Shown: positions 29,250 to 39,105 of the stretch, one piece after another
How the letters are laid out: the number at the start of each line of letters is the position of its first letter
Numbering within the stretch: position 1 is the first letter of the stretch
Origin: Prevotellaceae bacterium
GTDB lineage: Bacteria; Bacteroidota; Bacteroidia; Bacteroidales; Muribaculaceae
Direction of reading: 5' to 3'
DNA: 64,000 nt
NCBI GenBank assembly: GCA_021772015.1
Contig: JAETNS010000002.1
Span: 124,001-188,000, forward strand
Made by a program: the position numbers and the translations under genes
The notes under the pieces: model-generated
Told to the model about the DNA's origin: nothing
The model's database searches: none
The model's input: only the letters and a program-made list of their open reading frames with translations

Positions 29250-30737
29250 TCATGCCGCGCTCCTGCGGCGCGAGAATGCCCGGTTGACAAGCAGCACACT
29301 CCCTCCGAAGGCCACAAGCAGCAACGCGCGGCAGGGGAAATCGATCCAGTTGTTTCCTGTGGTGAGCGCCATCGCCGCGAGCCACAGAATAATGGCTGAA
29401 AGGAAGTATGATCCGAGTTTCCCCAGTTGGTAGCCGATAGGGTATTTGCGGTTGCCGACAAGATAGCTTGCGATCATCATGAAGCCGTAGCAGCCGAAAG
29501 CCGCCCATGCGCAGGCGATATATCCGAAACGCGGCACAAACAGTATGTTGAGCAGCAACGTCACTCCGAGTCCCATGAGCGAGAACCATGTCCCCCAGAT
29601 TGTCTTGTCTGACAGCTTGTACCATAGGGAGAGATTGAAGAATATCCCGGCGAAAAGTTCCGCCATCATTATTATCGGCACAACCCGCAACCCCTCGAAG
29701 TATTGCGGGGCGATGAAATATTTCAACACCGGCAGGAAGAACATGACGCCAAGGAAGATCAGCAGTCCGAAAGCCACGAACCAGTTCATAGCCTGGGAGT
29801 AGGATGCGTTCTTGTCCCTGCCCTCCTTCACCTCTTTGTTCTGGGCGAAGATGAAAGGCTCGTAGGCGAAACGGAACGCCTGGGTGAACATCACCATCAC
29901 TATGGCGATCTTGTAGTTGGCCCCGTAGATACCAAGTCCGGCCATCGCCTCCGCCTTGTCGGGTATGAGAATCGGGTAGAGGATCTTGTCGAGGGTCTGA
30001 TTCATGATTCCGGCGATTCCGAGGATCAGGATGGGATAACTGTAGACCAGCATCTCCTTGAGCAGACGGCCGTTGAAACGGTAGCTTGTACCGGTCAGTT
30101 CAGGGTAGAGAAGCAGCAATGTCACAAGGGAGCTGATCAGGTTGGCCAGGAAAATGTAGCCGATACCGAAACCGGGGTCATAAAACCATCCGATTGCCTC
30201 CGGGGCGGTCTTCCAGAGCCAGGGGCAGAGGAGGATGAAGAAGAGGTTCAAGCCTATGTTGAGACCGATGTTGAGGAGTTTCAGTGTGGCGAAACGGATC
30301 GGACGTTTGCGGTAGCGCAGATAGGCGAAAGGTAACGATGTGTACGCGTCAACTCCGACGGTTATGACCATCATCCATATGAAGGAGGGATGGGCCGCGC
30401 AGTCGAGCAGCCGGGCGATTTCGGGGGAGAGGATGCATCCGGCGATGATGAACAAGGTGGAGGTGGTTCCCAGTGACACAAGCCCCGTGGTGTAGACCTC
30501 CTGCGGGTCTTTCCACCGGTCATGGTTGGCGAAACGGAAGAATCCGGTCTCCATGCCATAGGTCAGGATGATCAGTGCGAGGGCGACATAGGCATATACG
30601 TTGGTCACTATGCCGTATTCCCCGGCCGCGAACATGTAGGTGTACATCGGGACGAGACACCAGTTGAGGAATCTCCCGACGATCGAGCTTACGCCGTAAA
30701 TGGCGGTGTCTTTGAAGAGTGACTTGATTGAAGCCAT
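29250..30737 (-). CDS. oligosaccharide flippase / polysaccharide biosynthesis protein (Wzx-like)
   Basis: 495 aa polytopic; MASIKSLFKDTAIYGVSSIVGRFLNWCLVPMYTYMFAAGEYGIVT. Confidence 0.88.
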   Translation of the reverse strand: MASIKSLFKDTAIYGVSSIVGRFLNWCLVPMYTYMFAAGEYGIVTNVYAYVALALIILTYGMETGFFRFANHDRWKDPQEVYTTGLVSLGTTSTLFIIAGCILSPEIARLLDCAAHPSFIWMMVITVGVDAYTSLPFAYLRYRKRPIRFATLKLLNIGLNIGLNLFFILLCPWLWKTAPEAIGWFYDPGFGIGYIFLANLISSLVTLLLLYPELTGTSYRFNGRLLKEMLVYSYPILILGIAGIMNQTLDKILYPILIPDKAEAMAGLGIYGANYKIAIVMVMFTQAFRFAYEPFIFAQNKEVKEGRDKNASYSQAMNWFVAFGLLIFLGVMFFLPVLKYFIAPQYFEGLRVVPIIMMAELFAGIFFNLSLWYKLSDKTIWGTWFSLMGLGVTLLLNILFVPRFGYIACAWAAFGCYGFMMIASYLVGNRKYPIGYQLGKLGSYFLSAIILWLAAMALTTGNNWIDFPCRALLLVAFGGSVLLVNRAFSRRRSAA

Positions 30738-30743
30738 GGAAAT

Positions 30744-30841
30744 AATTCATAATTCATAATTCATAATTCATAATTCATAGTTACTTAGCTAATTATGAAT
30801 TATGAATTATGAATTATGAATTATACGGGTTGTGAATTATG
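30744..30841. repeat. inverted pair of heptanucleotide tandem arrays (AATTCAT)5 / (AATTATG)4+
   Basis: Five AATTCAT units 30744-30778, spacer AGTTACTTAGCT, four AATTATG units 30791-30818 plus degenerate copies. Confidence 0.92.
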
Positions 30842-31871
30842 AATTGTCGAAAAGTCCTCGGTCGAAATTCAGACGGTCGATGCCGAGATGGCTCCAGGCC
30901 AGATCGGTCACCTCGCGGCCGCGAGGAGTGCGTTTTATGAATCCCTCTTTTATCAGGAAAGGCTCGTAGACCTCCTCCACTGTCCCCGCGTCTTCGCCGA
31001 GGGCTGTGGCGATGGTTGTCAGGCCGACGGGGCCGCCACGGAATTTGTTGATGATGGTGGCCAGAATCTTGTTGTCAATCTCATCGAGGCCGTAACGGTC
31101 GATGTTTAGGGCTTCGAGGGCATAGCGGGCGATTTCCGGGTCGATCGCCCCGGAGCCTTTGACCATCGCGAAGTCGCGGACGCGCCGCAGCAGGCGGTTG
31201 GCGATACGGGGGGTACCGCGTGAACGCAGGGCGATCTCATGGGCCGCCTCCCCGCTGCACTCGACATTGAGAAGCCTGGCGGAGCGCAGTATGATGCGTT
31301 CCAGGATCTCATGGTCGTAATATTCCAGATGGCAGGGGATGCCGAAGCGGGCGCGCAGAGGAGAAGTCAGCAGTCCGCTGCGGGTAGTCGCCCCTACGAG
31401 AGTGAACGGCGACAGAGTGAGCTGTACCGAGCGCGCTCCCGGGCCTTTATCGATCATGATGTCTATCCTGTAGTCCTCCATCGCCGAATAGAGATATTCC
31501 TCGACCACGGGGCTAAGACGGTGGATCTCGTCGATGAACAGCACGTCGTTCTCCTCCAGCGAGGTAAGGATTCCGGCGAGATCTCCCGGCTTGTCGAGGA
31601 CAGGGCCGGATGTGACCTTGAAGCCGACTCCAAGTTCGTTGGCGATTATGGCAGAGAGGGTTGTCTTCCCAAGACCGGGAGGACCGTAAAGGAGCAGATG
31701 GTCAAGGGCCTCCCCTCTCATACGCGCCGCCTGCACGAAGACACGCAGATTCTCGACGACTTTGTCCTGACCGGAAAAGTCATCGAAACGGCGTGGGCGC
31801 AATGCCCTTTCGAAATCGTTGTCAGAATCTGAACGCGTCGCGTCGCGGCGGATGTCGAAGTCGTCTTCCAT
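30837..31871 (-). CDS. ruvB: Holliday junction branch migration DNA helicase RuvB
   Basis: [98 protein letters not shown]. Confidence 0.97.
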   Translation of the reverse strand: MEDDFDIRRDATRSDSDNDFERALRPRRFDDFSGQDKVVENLRVFVQAARMRGEALDHLLLYGPPGLGKTTLSAIIANELGVGFKVTSGPVLDKPGDLAGILTSLEENDVLFIDEIHRLSPVVEEYLYSAMEDYRIDIMIDKGPGARSVQLTLSPFTLVGATTRSGLLTSPLRARFGIPCHLEYYDHEILERIILRSARLLNVECSGEAAHEIALRSRGTPRIANRLLRRVRDFAMVKGSGAIDPEIARYALEALNIDRYGLDEIDNKILATIINKFRGGPVGLTTIATALGEDAGTVEEVYEPFLIKEGFIKRTPRGREVTDLAWSHLGIDRLNFDRGLFDNS

Positions 31872-31943
31872 AATCTACCGCAAAATTACGCATTTCCGGC
31901 GAGAAAATCAGCCTCGCCGGGTAGTGACTTCAAGAAAAAACTT

Positions 31944-32318
31944 TCATTCTTTTCCTGCTTCGGCTGCCTTGATCTCCTTGTCCTCCTCTTTGAGCAGATT
32001 GTCAATGTTCTCGATATAATCGAGGGAGTCGTCGAGGTAGAAGGCCAGTTCTGGGATCTTGCGGAGCTGGAAACGGACTTTCTGGCCGAGATCGTAACGT
32101 ATGGTCTTGGCGCTGCGGGTAAGGTCCTCCAGTATCTGCGGGGCTTTCGCGGAGGGGAAGATCGACAGGTATGCCTTGGCGATCGAGAGGTCGGGGCTGA
32201 CGCGGACGGCGGAGACCGATATGATTATGCCGTGGGTCTTGGCGGTCTGCAGGCGCAGGATCTCGCTAAGTTCTTTCTGGATAAGGCGTGCTATCTTGGC
32301 TTGACGGGTAGTTTCCAT
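31944..32318 (-). CDS. rbfA: 30S ribosome-binding factor RbfA
   Basis: METTRQAKIARLIQKELSEILRLQ...VSAVRVSPDLSIAKAYLSIFP...LRKIPELAFYLDDSLDYIENIDNLL; ATG at 32318 (ORF-track start at 32651 is an overextension). Confidence 0.92.
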   Translation of the reverse strand: METTRQAKIARLIQKELSEILRLQTAKTHGIIISVSAVRVSPDLSIAKAYLSIFPSAKAPQILEDLTRSAKTIRYDLGQKVRFQLRKIPELAFYLDDSLDYIENIDNLLKEEDKEIKAAEAGKE

Positions 32319-32478
32319 AATTTCAGGTTGTGGTTTTCGGTTAAACTCTTTTTGAGATATAACGCTGTCGGGTGACGCAAAGTTACGGAAAACGCTCCAA
32401 ACTTCTGATAATGTCTGCCGATTTTCACTGATTACGGTAGCTTTTGCGTAACTTTGCCCGGAAAAAACAGTAAATGAT

Positions 32479-33006
32479 ATGGAGAAAAAGACGATACTCG
32501 ACATGGGCCGTGACACGGTCGAGGGATACCGTGTTAAGAAGAAGATTCCCCTTGTAGTCGTGCTTGACAATATACGAAGTCTCAATAATATAGGATCGAT
32601 TTTCAGGACATCCGACGCGTTCAGGGTGGAGCGGCTCGCCCTTTGCGGCATAACCGCGACTCCTCCCTCCGTCGAGATCCATAAGACCGCCTTGGGGGCG
32701 GAGGACTCTGTATGCTGGAGCTACCACAAGTCCACCGCCGATGCTGTCAGGGAGCTGCAGGCGCAGGGATATAAAGTCTGCGCCCTCGAGTTGGTCAAGG
32801 GCGCAGTCAGTCTTGATGAATTTCAGGTCAGTGATGACGGCGGATATGCCATCGTCGTGGGTCACGAGGTTGACGGGGTCGCTCAGGAGGTTGTCGATAT
32901 CTGCGACAGTTGCATCGAGATCCCCCAGGAGGGAACGAAGCACTCGCTGAATGTCGCGGTCTCAACCGCTCTGGCCATCTGGCATTTCTACCTGCGGCTG
33001 CGCTGA
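32479..33006 (+). CDS. TrmH/SpoU family RNA methyltransferase
   Basis: VVLDNIRSLNNIGSIFRTSDAFRVERLALCGITATPP; AIVVGHEVDGVAQEVVDICDSCIEIPQEGTKHSLNVAVSTALAIWHF. Confidence 0.93.
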   Translation: MEKKTILDMGRDTVEGYRVKKKIPLVVVLDNIRSLNNIGSIFRTSDAFRVERLALCGITATPPSVEIHKTALGAEDSVCWSYHKSTADAVRELQAQGYKVCALELVKGAVSLDEFQVSDDGGYAIVVGHEVDGVAQEVVDICDSCIEIPQEGTKHSLNVAVSTALAIWHFYLRLR

Positions 33007-33047
33007 CCTATACACCGGTCGAAAAATTGACAGACTTCTTTAATTTA

Positions 33048-33087
33048 ACAATACGGGCCGCGCTCAAAAGTGTGGCCCGTATTGTTT
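33048..33087. terminator. bidirectional terminator
   Basis: ACAATACGGGCC...GGCCCGTATTGT between convergent genes. Confidence 0.75.
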
Positions 33088-33109
33088 GGTCATTCAGGAT
33101 TTATCTGAT

Positions 33110-34798
33110 TTATTTCTCAGGGGCGGGAGCATCGGTTGTTACGCGTTCAAGCCATTTGACCATAGAGAGCATGACGGTCATTGACAGGAGGCAGAACCCG
33201 GCGAATACGGCCCAGCACATCCACTGCTGGGGGAACTGGTTGAGCATCGTTACTCCCAAGGCGATGAAGAGGTTGCCGATAGCGGTTGATGACAGCCATA
33301 GTCCCTGGCAGATTCCCTGCAGATGCTTGGGGGCTATTTTCGACACGAACGACAGTCCGAGCGGAGAGATGAACAGCTCGGCTACGGTCAGGAAGAAGTA
33401 GGTGAGAATAAGGACATAGGGGCCGGTCTTCATCGACATCTTGACAGCCTCGTCCAAGCCCTTGAATTCCTCTCCCGAAGGATAGTTGTTGACGATAGCG
33501 ATGATGATCAGGAAGATGTATGCTAAAGCGGTGATCATCATGCCGAAGGCGATTTTCTTGGGGGTGGAGACCTCTTTCTTGCTGCGGGCGAGTGCGGCGA
33601 AGACAAACATGATTATCGGGGTGAGCACGATGACGAAGAAGGGGTTGATACATTGCCAGATCTCCGGGGCGACGTTGTCGGTGGTGACGAAGTCACGGGC
33701 GAAGACTGACAAGGCCTGTCCGTTCTGATGGAACGAGAACCAGAAGAAGACGACTACGGCGAGCACGGCGAAGAGGGCATACATGCGCTGGCGTATCTCT
33801 TTTGCGTCGCTCTGTGCTTCCTGGGCGGAGACAGTTGTGGTCTTGGCCTTCTTGACGGGGGTTGGCAACCGTTTCATTACCCAGGCGAAGACGGCCAATG
33901 AGATCAGCATGGCCACCACGGAGGCAATGAACGAGAAGTGGACTCCTGTGTTGAATATTTCAAGGTATGTCGAGCAGAAGCCGCTGTCGACAGCTCCGTT
34001 GTAACCGACTTTTCCGGCAAGCTCGGCGAGGTTGGCGGTGTCGCCGGCTGTCATGTTGCCGGCATCGTTGATGAGCTTGTGGCAGAGGCGGGGCAGGTCG
34101 GCATTATAGGCCAGGTTATGTGCTTTGAGCCAGAATTCGCGCAACAAGGGGGCGATGAAGGGGGCTACCACGCCTCCTATGTTGATGAACACATAGAAGA
34201 TCTGAAATCCGGAGTCGCGGCGGCTTTTGGCGATCTTCAATGCTTCAGGGCCTTTTTTAGCGGCTTCGGCTTCGAAATTGTCATACATCTGGCCGACGAT
34301 AGCCTGCAGGTTGCCTTTGAAGAGGCCGTTTCCGAAGGCGATCACCAACAGCGCGAAACATGTGAACACCAGTATCCAGGAGACACCGCCGTCGGTGTGG
34401 TCAGAGAAGACCGGGATGGAGAGCAGTCCATAGCCCAATGCCATAACAAGCAGTCCGGCGATGATTGTCCCTTTGTATTTCTGGGTGCGGTCGGCGATAA
34501 GTCCGCCGGGGAGGCTCAGAACATATATCAGGAAGTAGAATACGGCGTAAATCCAGCCTGCGAGGTCGTCGCTGATACCGAACTTGGAGCAGAGGAAGAG
34601 CAGCAGGACAGCGTTCATGATGTAATACCCGAAGCGTTCGCCCATGTTGGCGATCGCGGCCGGTATGAGTCCTTTGGGATGGTCGCGGCGTGCCTTGATG
34701 ATGTAGAATACTAACAGTGGCACGACAATCACCAGGATGCAGAGCAGGATCGCCAATGCCTGGTATTCCTGCCAAAAGCTGGAAATCGAGAGTAACAT
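33110..34798 (-). CDS. POT-family (proton-dependent oligopeptide) MFS transporter
   Basis: HPKGLIPAAIANMGERFGYYIMNAVLLLFL; SLPGGLIADRTQKYKGTIIAG; AELFISPLGLSFVSKIAPKHLQGICQGLWLSSTAIGN. Confidence 0.92.
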   Translation of the reverse strand: MLLSISSFWQEYQALAILLCILVIVVPLLVFYIIKARRDHPKGLIPAAIANMGERFGYYIMNAVLLLFLCSKFGISDDLAGWIYAVFYFLIYVLSLPGGLIADRTQKYKGTIIAGLLVMALGYGLLSIPVFSDHTDGGVSWILVFTCFALLVIAFGNGLFKGNLQAIVGQMYDNFEAEAAKKGPEALKIAKSRRDSGFQIFYVFINIGGVVAPFIAPLLREFWLKAHNLAYNADLPRLCHKLINDAGNMTAGDTANLAELAGKVGYNGAVDSGFCSTYLEIFNTGVHFSFIASVVAMLISLAVFAWVMKRLPTPVKKAKTTTVSAQEAQSDAKEIRQRMYALFAVLAVVVFFWFSFHQNGQALSVFARDFVTTDNVAPEIWQCINPFFVIVLTPIIMFVFAALARSKKEVSTPKKIAFGMMITALAYIFLIIIAIVNNYPSGEEFKGLDEAVKMSMKTGPYVLILTYFFLTVAELFISPLGLSFVSKIAPKHLQGICQGLWLSSTAIGNLFIALGVTMLNQFPQQWMCWAVFAGFCLLSMTVMLSMVKWLERVTTDAPAPEK

Positions 34799-34833
34799 AA
34801 CGTGAATATGATTTTTAGGGTTTATATTTCGGG

Positions 34834-35271
34834 TCAGGCTTTGCGGGATTCCTGTAATTCTTTGAAGGCGAGGGCGTAGACCCGCATCTGCTTTATCATA
34901 GCCAACAGGCCGTTGGAGCGGGTGGGCGAGAGGTGTTCCGACAGGCCGATGCGATCAATGAAATAGAGGTCCGCGTCGAGGATTTCCTGAGGGGTATGGC
35001 CTGATAGGACATCGATGAGCATCGATATTATCCCCTTTACGATTATCGCGTCGGAGTCGGCTGTGAAATTGACTTTCCCTTCGTCGTCGAGGGTAGCGTC
35101 GAGCCATACCCGGCTCTGGCATCCTTCGATAAGGCGTGAGGGGGTCTTCAGTTTCTCGTCGATCGGGGGAAGGGCGTTGCCCAGGTCGATTATGTATGCG
35201 TAACGGTCCATCCAGTCGTCAAGGCCGGATAGCTCGTCGATGATCTCGTCTTGTTTCTGGTTTATTGTCAT
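34834..35271 (-). CDS. SufE family protein
   Basis: IDELSGLDDWMDRYAYIIDLGNALPPID...LIEGCQSRVWLDATLDDEGKVNFTADSDAIIVKGIISMLIDVLSG. Confidence 0.93.
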   Translation of the reverse strand: MTINQKQDEIIDELSGLDDWMDRYAYIIDLGNALPPIDEKLKTPSRLIEGCQSRVWLDATLDDEGKVNFTADSDAIIVKGIISMLIDVLSGHTPQEILDADLYFIDRIGLSEHLSPTRSNGLLAMIKQMRVYALAFKELQESRKA

Positions 35272-35300
35272 GGGAGTTATGGGAATTATGGGAGTTGTGG
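35271..35300. repeat. ATGGGAGTT/ATGGGAATT units directly upstream of sufE-like start codon
   Basis: + strand catgggagttatgggaattatgggagttgtgggg; same unit family as 27790-27978. Confidence 0.7.
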
Positions 35301-35325
35301 GGGGAATGCAAAGAGGAGAGGGAGG

Positions 35326-36357
35326 TCAATGAGTGGCGGAGCATTGGGCTGCTTCGCGGTAGAGCAGGTTGAGTACTACCTCGGTCACTGTCCGGAGGGT
35401 CTCGCGGTCTATCGAGGCGAGATTGTCGGAGGTGGTGTGCCAGGTGGGATTGAAACTGCCTGTATGGGGATTGGCACTCTCTATTATGTCTATGCAGGGG
35501 ATTCCTGCCCTGTTGATGTAGAGGTGGTCGTCGATGACCGATCCGCCTATTGAGTTGGGGAAACGGTCGGCGAATCCTGACGCGTTGGCCAAGGCCCATA
35601 CTTTGTCGACTACCGGCTTGGCGTAGGTCTGCGAGATGTATTCCCGATGGAAGACTGCGTCTTTGCCCCCGACCATGTCGAGCAGCACGCCGTAGAGGGG
35701 GCGGTCAGTGGGGGAGTATGGCATCGCGTCGACCCATTTCTGGGTGCCGAGACACCATGTGTCCTCATCGTCGCCGCCGGAGCGTCCTGAATCTTCCAGG
35801 TCAACCAGCAGGAGATCCACGCCGAAATCTTTCAGCGGTGTGGCTTTCAGGCAACGGGCTGTCTCAAGCAGCACGGCCACACCGGAAGCTCCGTCGTTGG
35901 CTCCGTCAATCGGTGTCTGACGGTTTTCAGGTCGGGGATCCTCATCGGCCCAGGGTCTGGTGTCATAATGGGCCACAAGCAGGATGCGGTTTGAAGCTTC
36001 GGGGTTTATCCGGCCCATGATATTATAGGCGGTCAGTGCGGAGCCATCCCAGGTGGTTACGGGGGCGGTCTGGGTGATCACAGTGTCGACACTGTAAAAT
36101 TTCAGACGTTCTGTCAGATATCTGCGGCAATCTTCATGGCTCTTCGAGCCTGGCACACGCGGTCCGAAACCGACCTGTGCTGCCACGAATCCTATCAGGG
36201 AGTCTGCGTCGGCTTTGACCGGGGCATCCGCTCCGGCTTGGGCCTCGTTTTCAGTTGTGTTCCCGGTATCTTTCCCGGCATCCGCAGCTTTCCCGCCACA
36301 GGATATCAGTCCCATGATCATTGCCGTGAACATCGCCAGGATGGATTTATTCTTCAT
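35326..36357 (-). CDS. M28 family peptidase / glutaminyl-peptide cyclotransferase-like lipoprotein
   Basis: ATG at 36357 (MKNKSILAMFTAMIMGLISCGG lipobox); NRILLVAHYDTRPWADEDP...DGANDGASGVAVLLETAR; LLLVDLEDSG. Confidence 0.88.
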   Translation of the reverse strand: MKNKSILAMFTAMIMGLISCGGKAADAGKDTGNTTENEAQAGADAPVKADADSLIGFVAAQVGFGPRVPGSKSHEDCRRYLTERLKFYSVDTVITQTAPVTTWDGSALTAYNIMGRINPEASNRILLVAHYDTRPWADEDPRPENRQTPIDGANDGASGVAVLLETARCLKATPLKDFGVDLLLVDLEDSGRSGGDDEDTWCLGTQKWVDAMPYSPTDRPLYGVLLDMVGGKDAVFHREYISQTYAKPVVDKVWALANASGFADRFPNSIGGSVIDDHLYINRAGIPCIDIIESANPHTGSFNPTWHTTSDNLASIDRETLRTVTEVVLNLLYREAAQCSATH

Positions 36358-36452
36358 AATCCACAAAATTACGTTTTTTGCCATTCCCATCCAAACATCC
36401 GTCCAAAAAACGACCGTAATTCTGTGTCAGACTTGATAATTGTGGCTAAAAA

Positions 36453-37148
36453 TCACTCTTGGGTGGCGGTTTTTTTGAAGAGCAGGGTTGAAAGGGATGG
36501 GTCGGCGGAGTTTGAGAGGCAGATACGCAGGGCGTGGAGGGAGGGGCGGCTCCATAGCCGGGCTATGTCGAAGGCTACATAATACTGGCGGTCGAATGTC
36601 GGGGCTGAGGATGGGCGGAGATGGTACAGGTAGGCCGTGGGGATCGGATCGTCGGCTGTCGAGGGGTCGAGAACGAGGGCGAAACGGCGTGGCGTGGTGT
36701 CGTAACCAAGACGCAGGCGCATACATATCTTGTTTCCGGCACGCCAGGCGGCGAGCAGCCATACCGGATCGGTGTCCCAGCCTTGGATATCTTCGGAGGT
36801 CTTTGCTTCCTGGAGGGGAATGTTGGTTATGGTGGCCCAGCTGTGGATGGTTATCGGGGAGTCAGTATAGGGATGGCCGTTCAGTGGGGTGTATGCGGCG
36901 AGGATCGATGTCCCCTCTTCGGGGGCTTGGTCTCCCAAGGCTCCGGCCGGAGCGGTAAGGATGACAGGGTTGTCGCTGTCAGGTCGGTAGAGATTGAGGA
37001 CGGTCTGTTGTGAGCCGTCGGGGGAGGCGACTTCGCAGATGTCGTAAAGGGTGGCGGGATGAGGCCGGTCGCTCCCGTCGTCATGGCAGGAGGAGAGCAA
37101 CAGAAGCGGGAGCAGGGCTGATATGAGACAACGCAGGGCAGCTTTCAT
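36453..37148 (-). CDS. putative lipoprotein (NigD-like)
   Basis: MKAALRCLISALLPLLLLSSCHDDG lipobox; beta-rich sequence; family assignment tentative. Confidence 0.6.
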   Translation of the reverse strand: MKAALRCLISALLPLLLLSSCHDDGSDRPHPATLYDICEVASPDGSQQTVLNLYRPDSDNPVILTAPAGALGDQAPEEGTSILAAYTPLNGHPYTDSPITIHSWATITNIPLQEAKTSEDIQGWDTDPVWLLAAWRAGNKICMRLRLGYDTTPRRFALVLDPSTADDPIPTAYLYHLRPSSAPTFDRQYYVAFDIARLWSRPSLHALRICLSNSADPSLSTLLFKKTATQE

Positions 37149-37343
37149 TGGGACGGATTATTGGTTTCCCTCGCTTCGCTCGGGCACAGGACTTGGAGGG
37201 GACATCCCGCAGGCGATAGAGCACGATTGAAGAGAGGAAAGTAGAGAGATAGAGAGAGGGAATATAAAATAAATATAAGAAGACAGAAAATAGAGGAAGA
37301 GAATTGATAATCGGCGAAGTTTTACTTATTACCAATTATTTTT

Positions 37344-37427
37344 AATTATGAATTATGAATTATGAATTATGAATTATGAATTATGAATTATGAATTATGA
37401 ATTATGAATTATGAATTATGAATTATT
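37344..37427. repeat. heptanucleotide microsatellite (AATTATG)11 plus partial unit
   Basis: Eleven uninterrupted AATTATG units 37344-37420, then AATTATT; overlaps the lolD-like stop codon. Confidence 0.96.
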
Positions 37428-38075
37428 GACTATTTTCCCGTCGGCGATGTGGATCACGCGGTTGGAGCGGGAGGCGAGGGCTTCGTCATGGGTGACGATG
37501 ACAAAGGTCTGGTCCCTGTCGTCGCGCAGGCGGAAAAGCAGGTCGTAAAGCTCGCGGCGGTTGGCGGAGTCGAGGCTGCCTGACGGCTCGTCGGCGAGGA
37601 CTACCGCCGGGTTGTTGACAAGGGCGCGGGCGACGGCGGCACGTTGGCGTTCACCTCCCGACAGCTGGGCGGGACGGTGGGAAGCTCGCCCCGACAGGCC
37701 GAGGTAATCGATCAGTTCGGTAGCGCGGCGGAAAGCCTCGCTGCGCCGTTCACCCCCGATAAGGGCTGGCATGGCGACATTTTCGAGCAACGAGAACTCG
37801 GGGAGGAGCTGATGGAACTGGAAGACGAAGCCGATATTTTTGTTGCGGAAGCGGGCAATGGCTTTCGCGCCGAGGGAGAAGACATTTGTCCCGGAATACT
37901 CCACGGTGCCGGAGTCCGGGCGGTCGAGAGTGCCGAGGATCTGGAGGAGGGTGGTCTTCCCGGCTCCGCTGGCCCCGACGATCGAAAGTATCTCCCCCTC
38001 ACACACATCGAGGTCGACCCCCCGGAGCACCTCCAGGCGGTCGAAACTCTTGTGTATGCCCCGCATCGTGATCAT
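37416..38075 (-). CDS. ABC transporter ATP-binding protein, LolD/MacB type
   Basis: Walker [10 protein letters not shown]; signature [33 protein letters not shown]. Confidence 0.9.
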   Translation of the reverse strand: MITMRGIHKSFDRLEVLRGVDLDVCEGEILSIVGASGAGKTTLLQILGTLDRPDSGTVEYSGTNVFSLGAKAIARFRNKNIGFVFQFHQLLPEFSLLENVAMPALIGGERRSEAFRRATELIDYLGLSGRASHRPAQLSGGERQRAAVARALVNNPAVVLADEPSGSLDSANRRELYDLLFRLRDDRDQTFVIVTHDEALASRSNRVIHIADGKIVNNS

Positions 38076-39085
38076 GTCAGCTTGTCAGCGATGCGTGATA
38101 TGGCGTATTCGGGGCGGACACGCCGGTAGAGGATATCATAGACAGCCTCTGCGATAGGCATGTAGACCTCATACTCCGTATTTATCTCATGGATGCACTT
38201 GGCTCCGTAATATCCTTCGGCGGTCTGCTCCATCTCCATGCGGGCCGCTTTCACGGAGTAACCTTTCCCGATCATGGAGCCGAAATTGTGGTTGCGCGAG
38301 AAGCGGGAGTAGGAGGTCACGAGCAGGTCGCCCAGATAGACGGAGTCGCATATCTGGCGCGGACGCGGGTTGACCGCGTCAAGGAAATGCTCCATCTCGC
38401 GGATGGCGTTGGAGACGAGCATGGCCAGGAAGTTGTCGCCCCGTTTCATGCCGTGTACGATTCCGGCGGCTATGGCGTAGATGTTTTTCATCACCCCGGC
38501 ATACTCGATGCCGTCAACGTCGGTCGACAGGATCGCGTGGCAGTTGCGGGCTCCGGGGCCGCAGAGACAGTTGCCGAATTTCTCAGCCATTTCAATGTTC
38601 TCGCATCCCACCGTCAGATATGAGGGGCGCTCCAGGGCTACCTCCTCGGCGTGGCAAGGGCCGGAGACGACGAGCGTGTGGTCGCGCTTCACGCCGAATT
38701 TCTCGATCATATAGTCTGTCACCAGCAGGTTCTCGTCGGGGACGATACCCTTGACAGCCGAGACGATGTATTTGTCGCTCAGGTCAACATCCACTTTCTC
38801 AAGGTGGCTCTTGAAATATGGGGAGGGCATGACCAGCAGTAGCGTGTCGGCCTCTGTTGCCACGTGGTTTATGTCTGACGAGAACTCGATGCGAGAGGTG
38901 TCGAAGGCAACATCGGTGAGATACGCCGGGTTATGGCCCAGGCGCATGAACTCCTCGATGCGGTCGTCGCGCCGCATGTACCATATTATTGACTCGCAGT
39001 TTTTAAGCAGGAGCTTGGCCAGGGCTGTCGCCCAGCTGCCCCCTCCCATGACGGCCACCCGTCCGGGAAAATCATTGCGTGACAT
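38072..39085 (-). CDS. gpsA: NAD(P)H-dependent glycerol-3-phosphate dehydrogenase
   Basis: [56 protein letters not shown]. Confidence 0.92.
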   Translation of the reverse strand: MSRNDFPGRVAVMGGGSWATALAKLLLKNCESIIWYMRRDDRIEEFMRLGHNPAYLTDVAFDTSRIEFSSDINHVATEADTLLLVMPSPYFKSHLEKVDVDLSDKYIVSAVKGIVPDENLLVTDYMIEKFGVKRDHTLVVSGPCHAEEVALERPSYLTVGCENIEMAEKFGNCLCGPGARNCHAILSTDVDGIEYAGVMKNIYAIAAGIVHGMKRGDNFLAMLVSNAIREMEHFLDAVNPRPRQICDSVYLGDLLVTSYSRFSRNHNFGSMIGKGYSVKAARMEMEQTAEGYYGAKCIHEINTEYEVYMPIAEAVYDILYRRVRPEYAISRIADKLT

Positions 39086-39105
39086 TGCTTCCGGATTAGT
39101 GGTTG

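Noticed and set aside
37344-37427. Heptamer array considered as a CRISPR array
   Set aside because: Units are contiguous 7-bp repeats without spacers; no cas genes in window.
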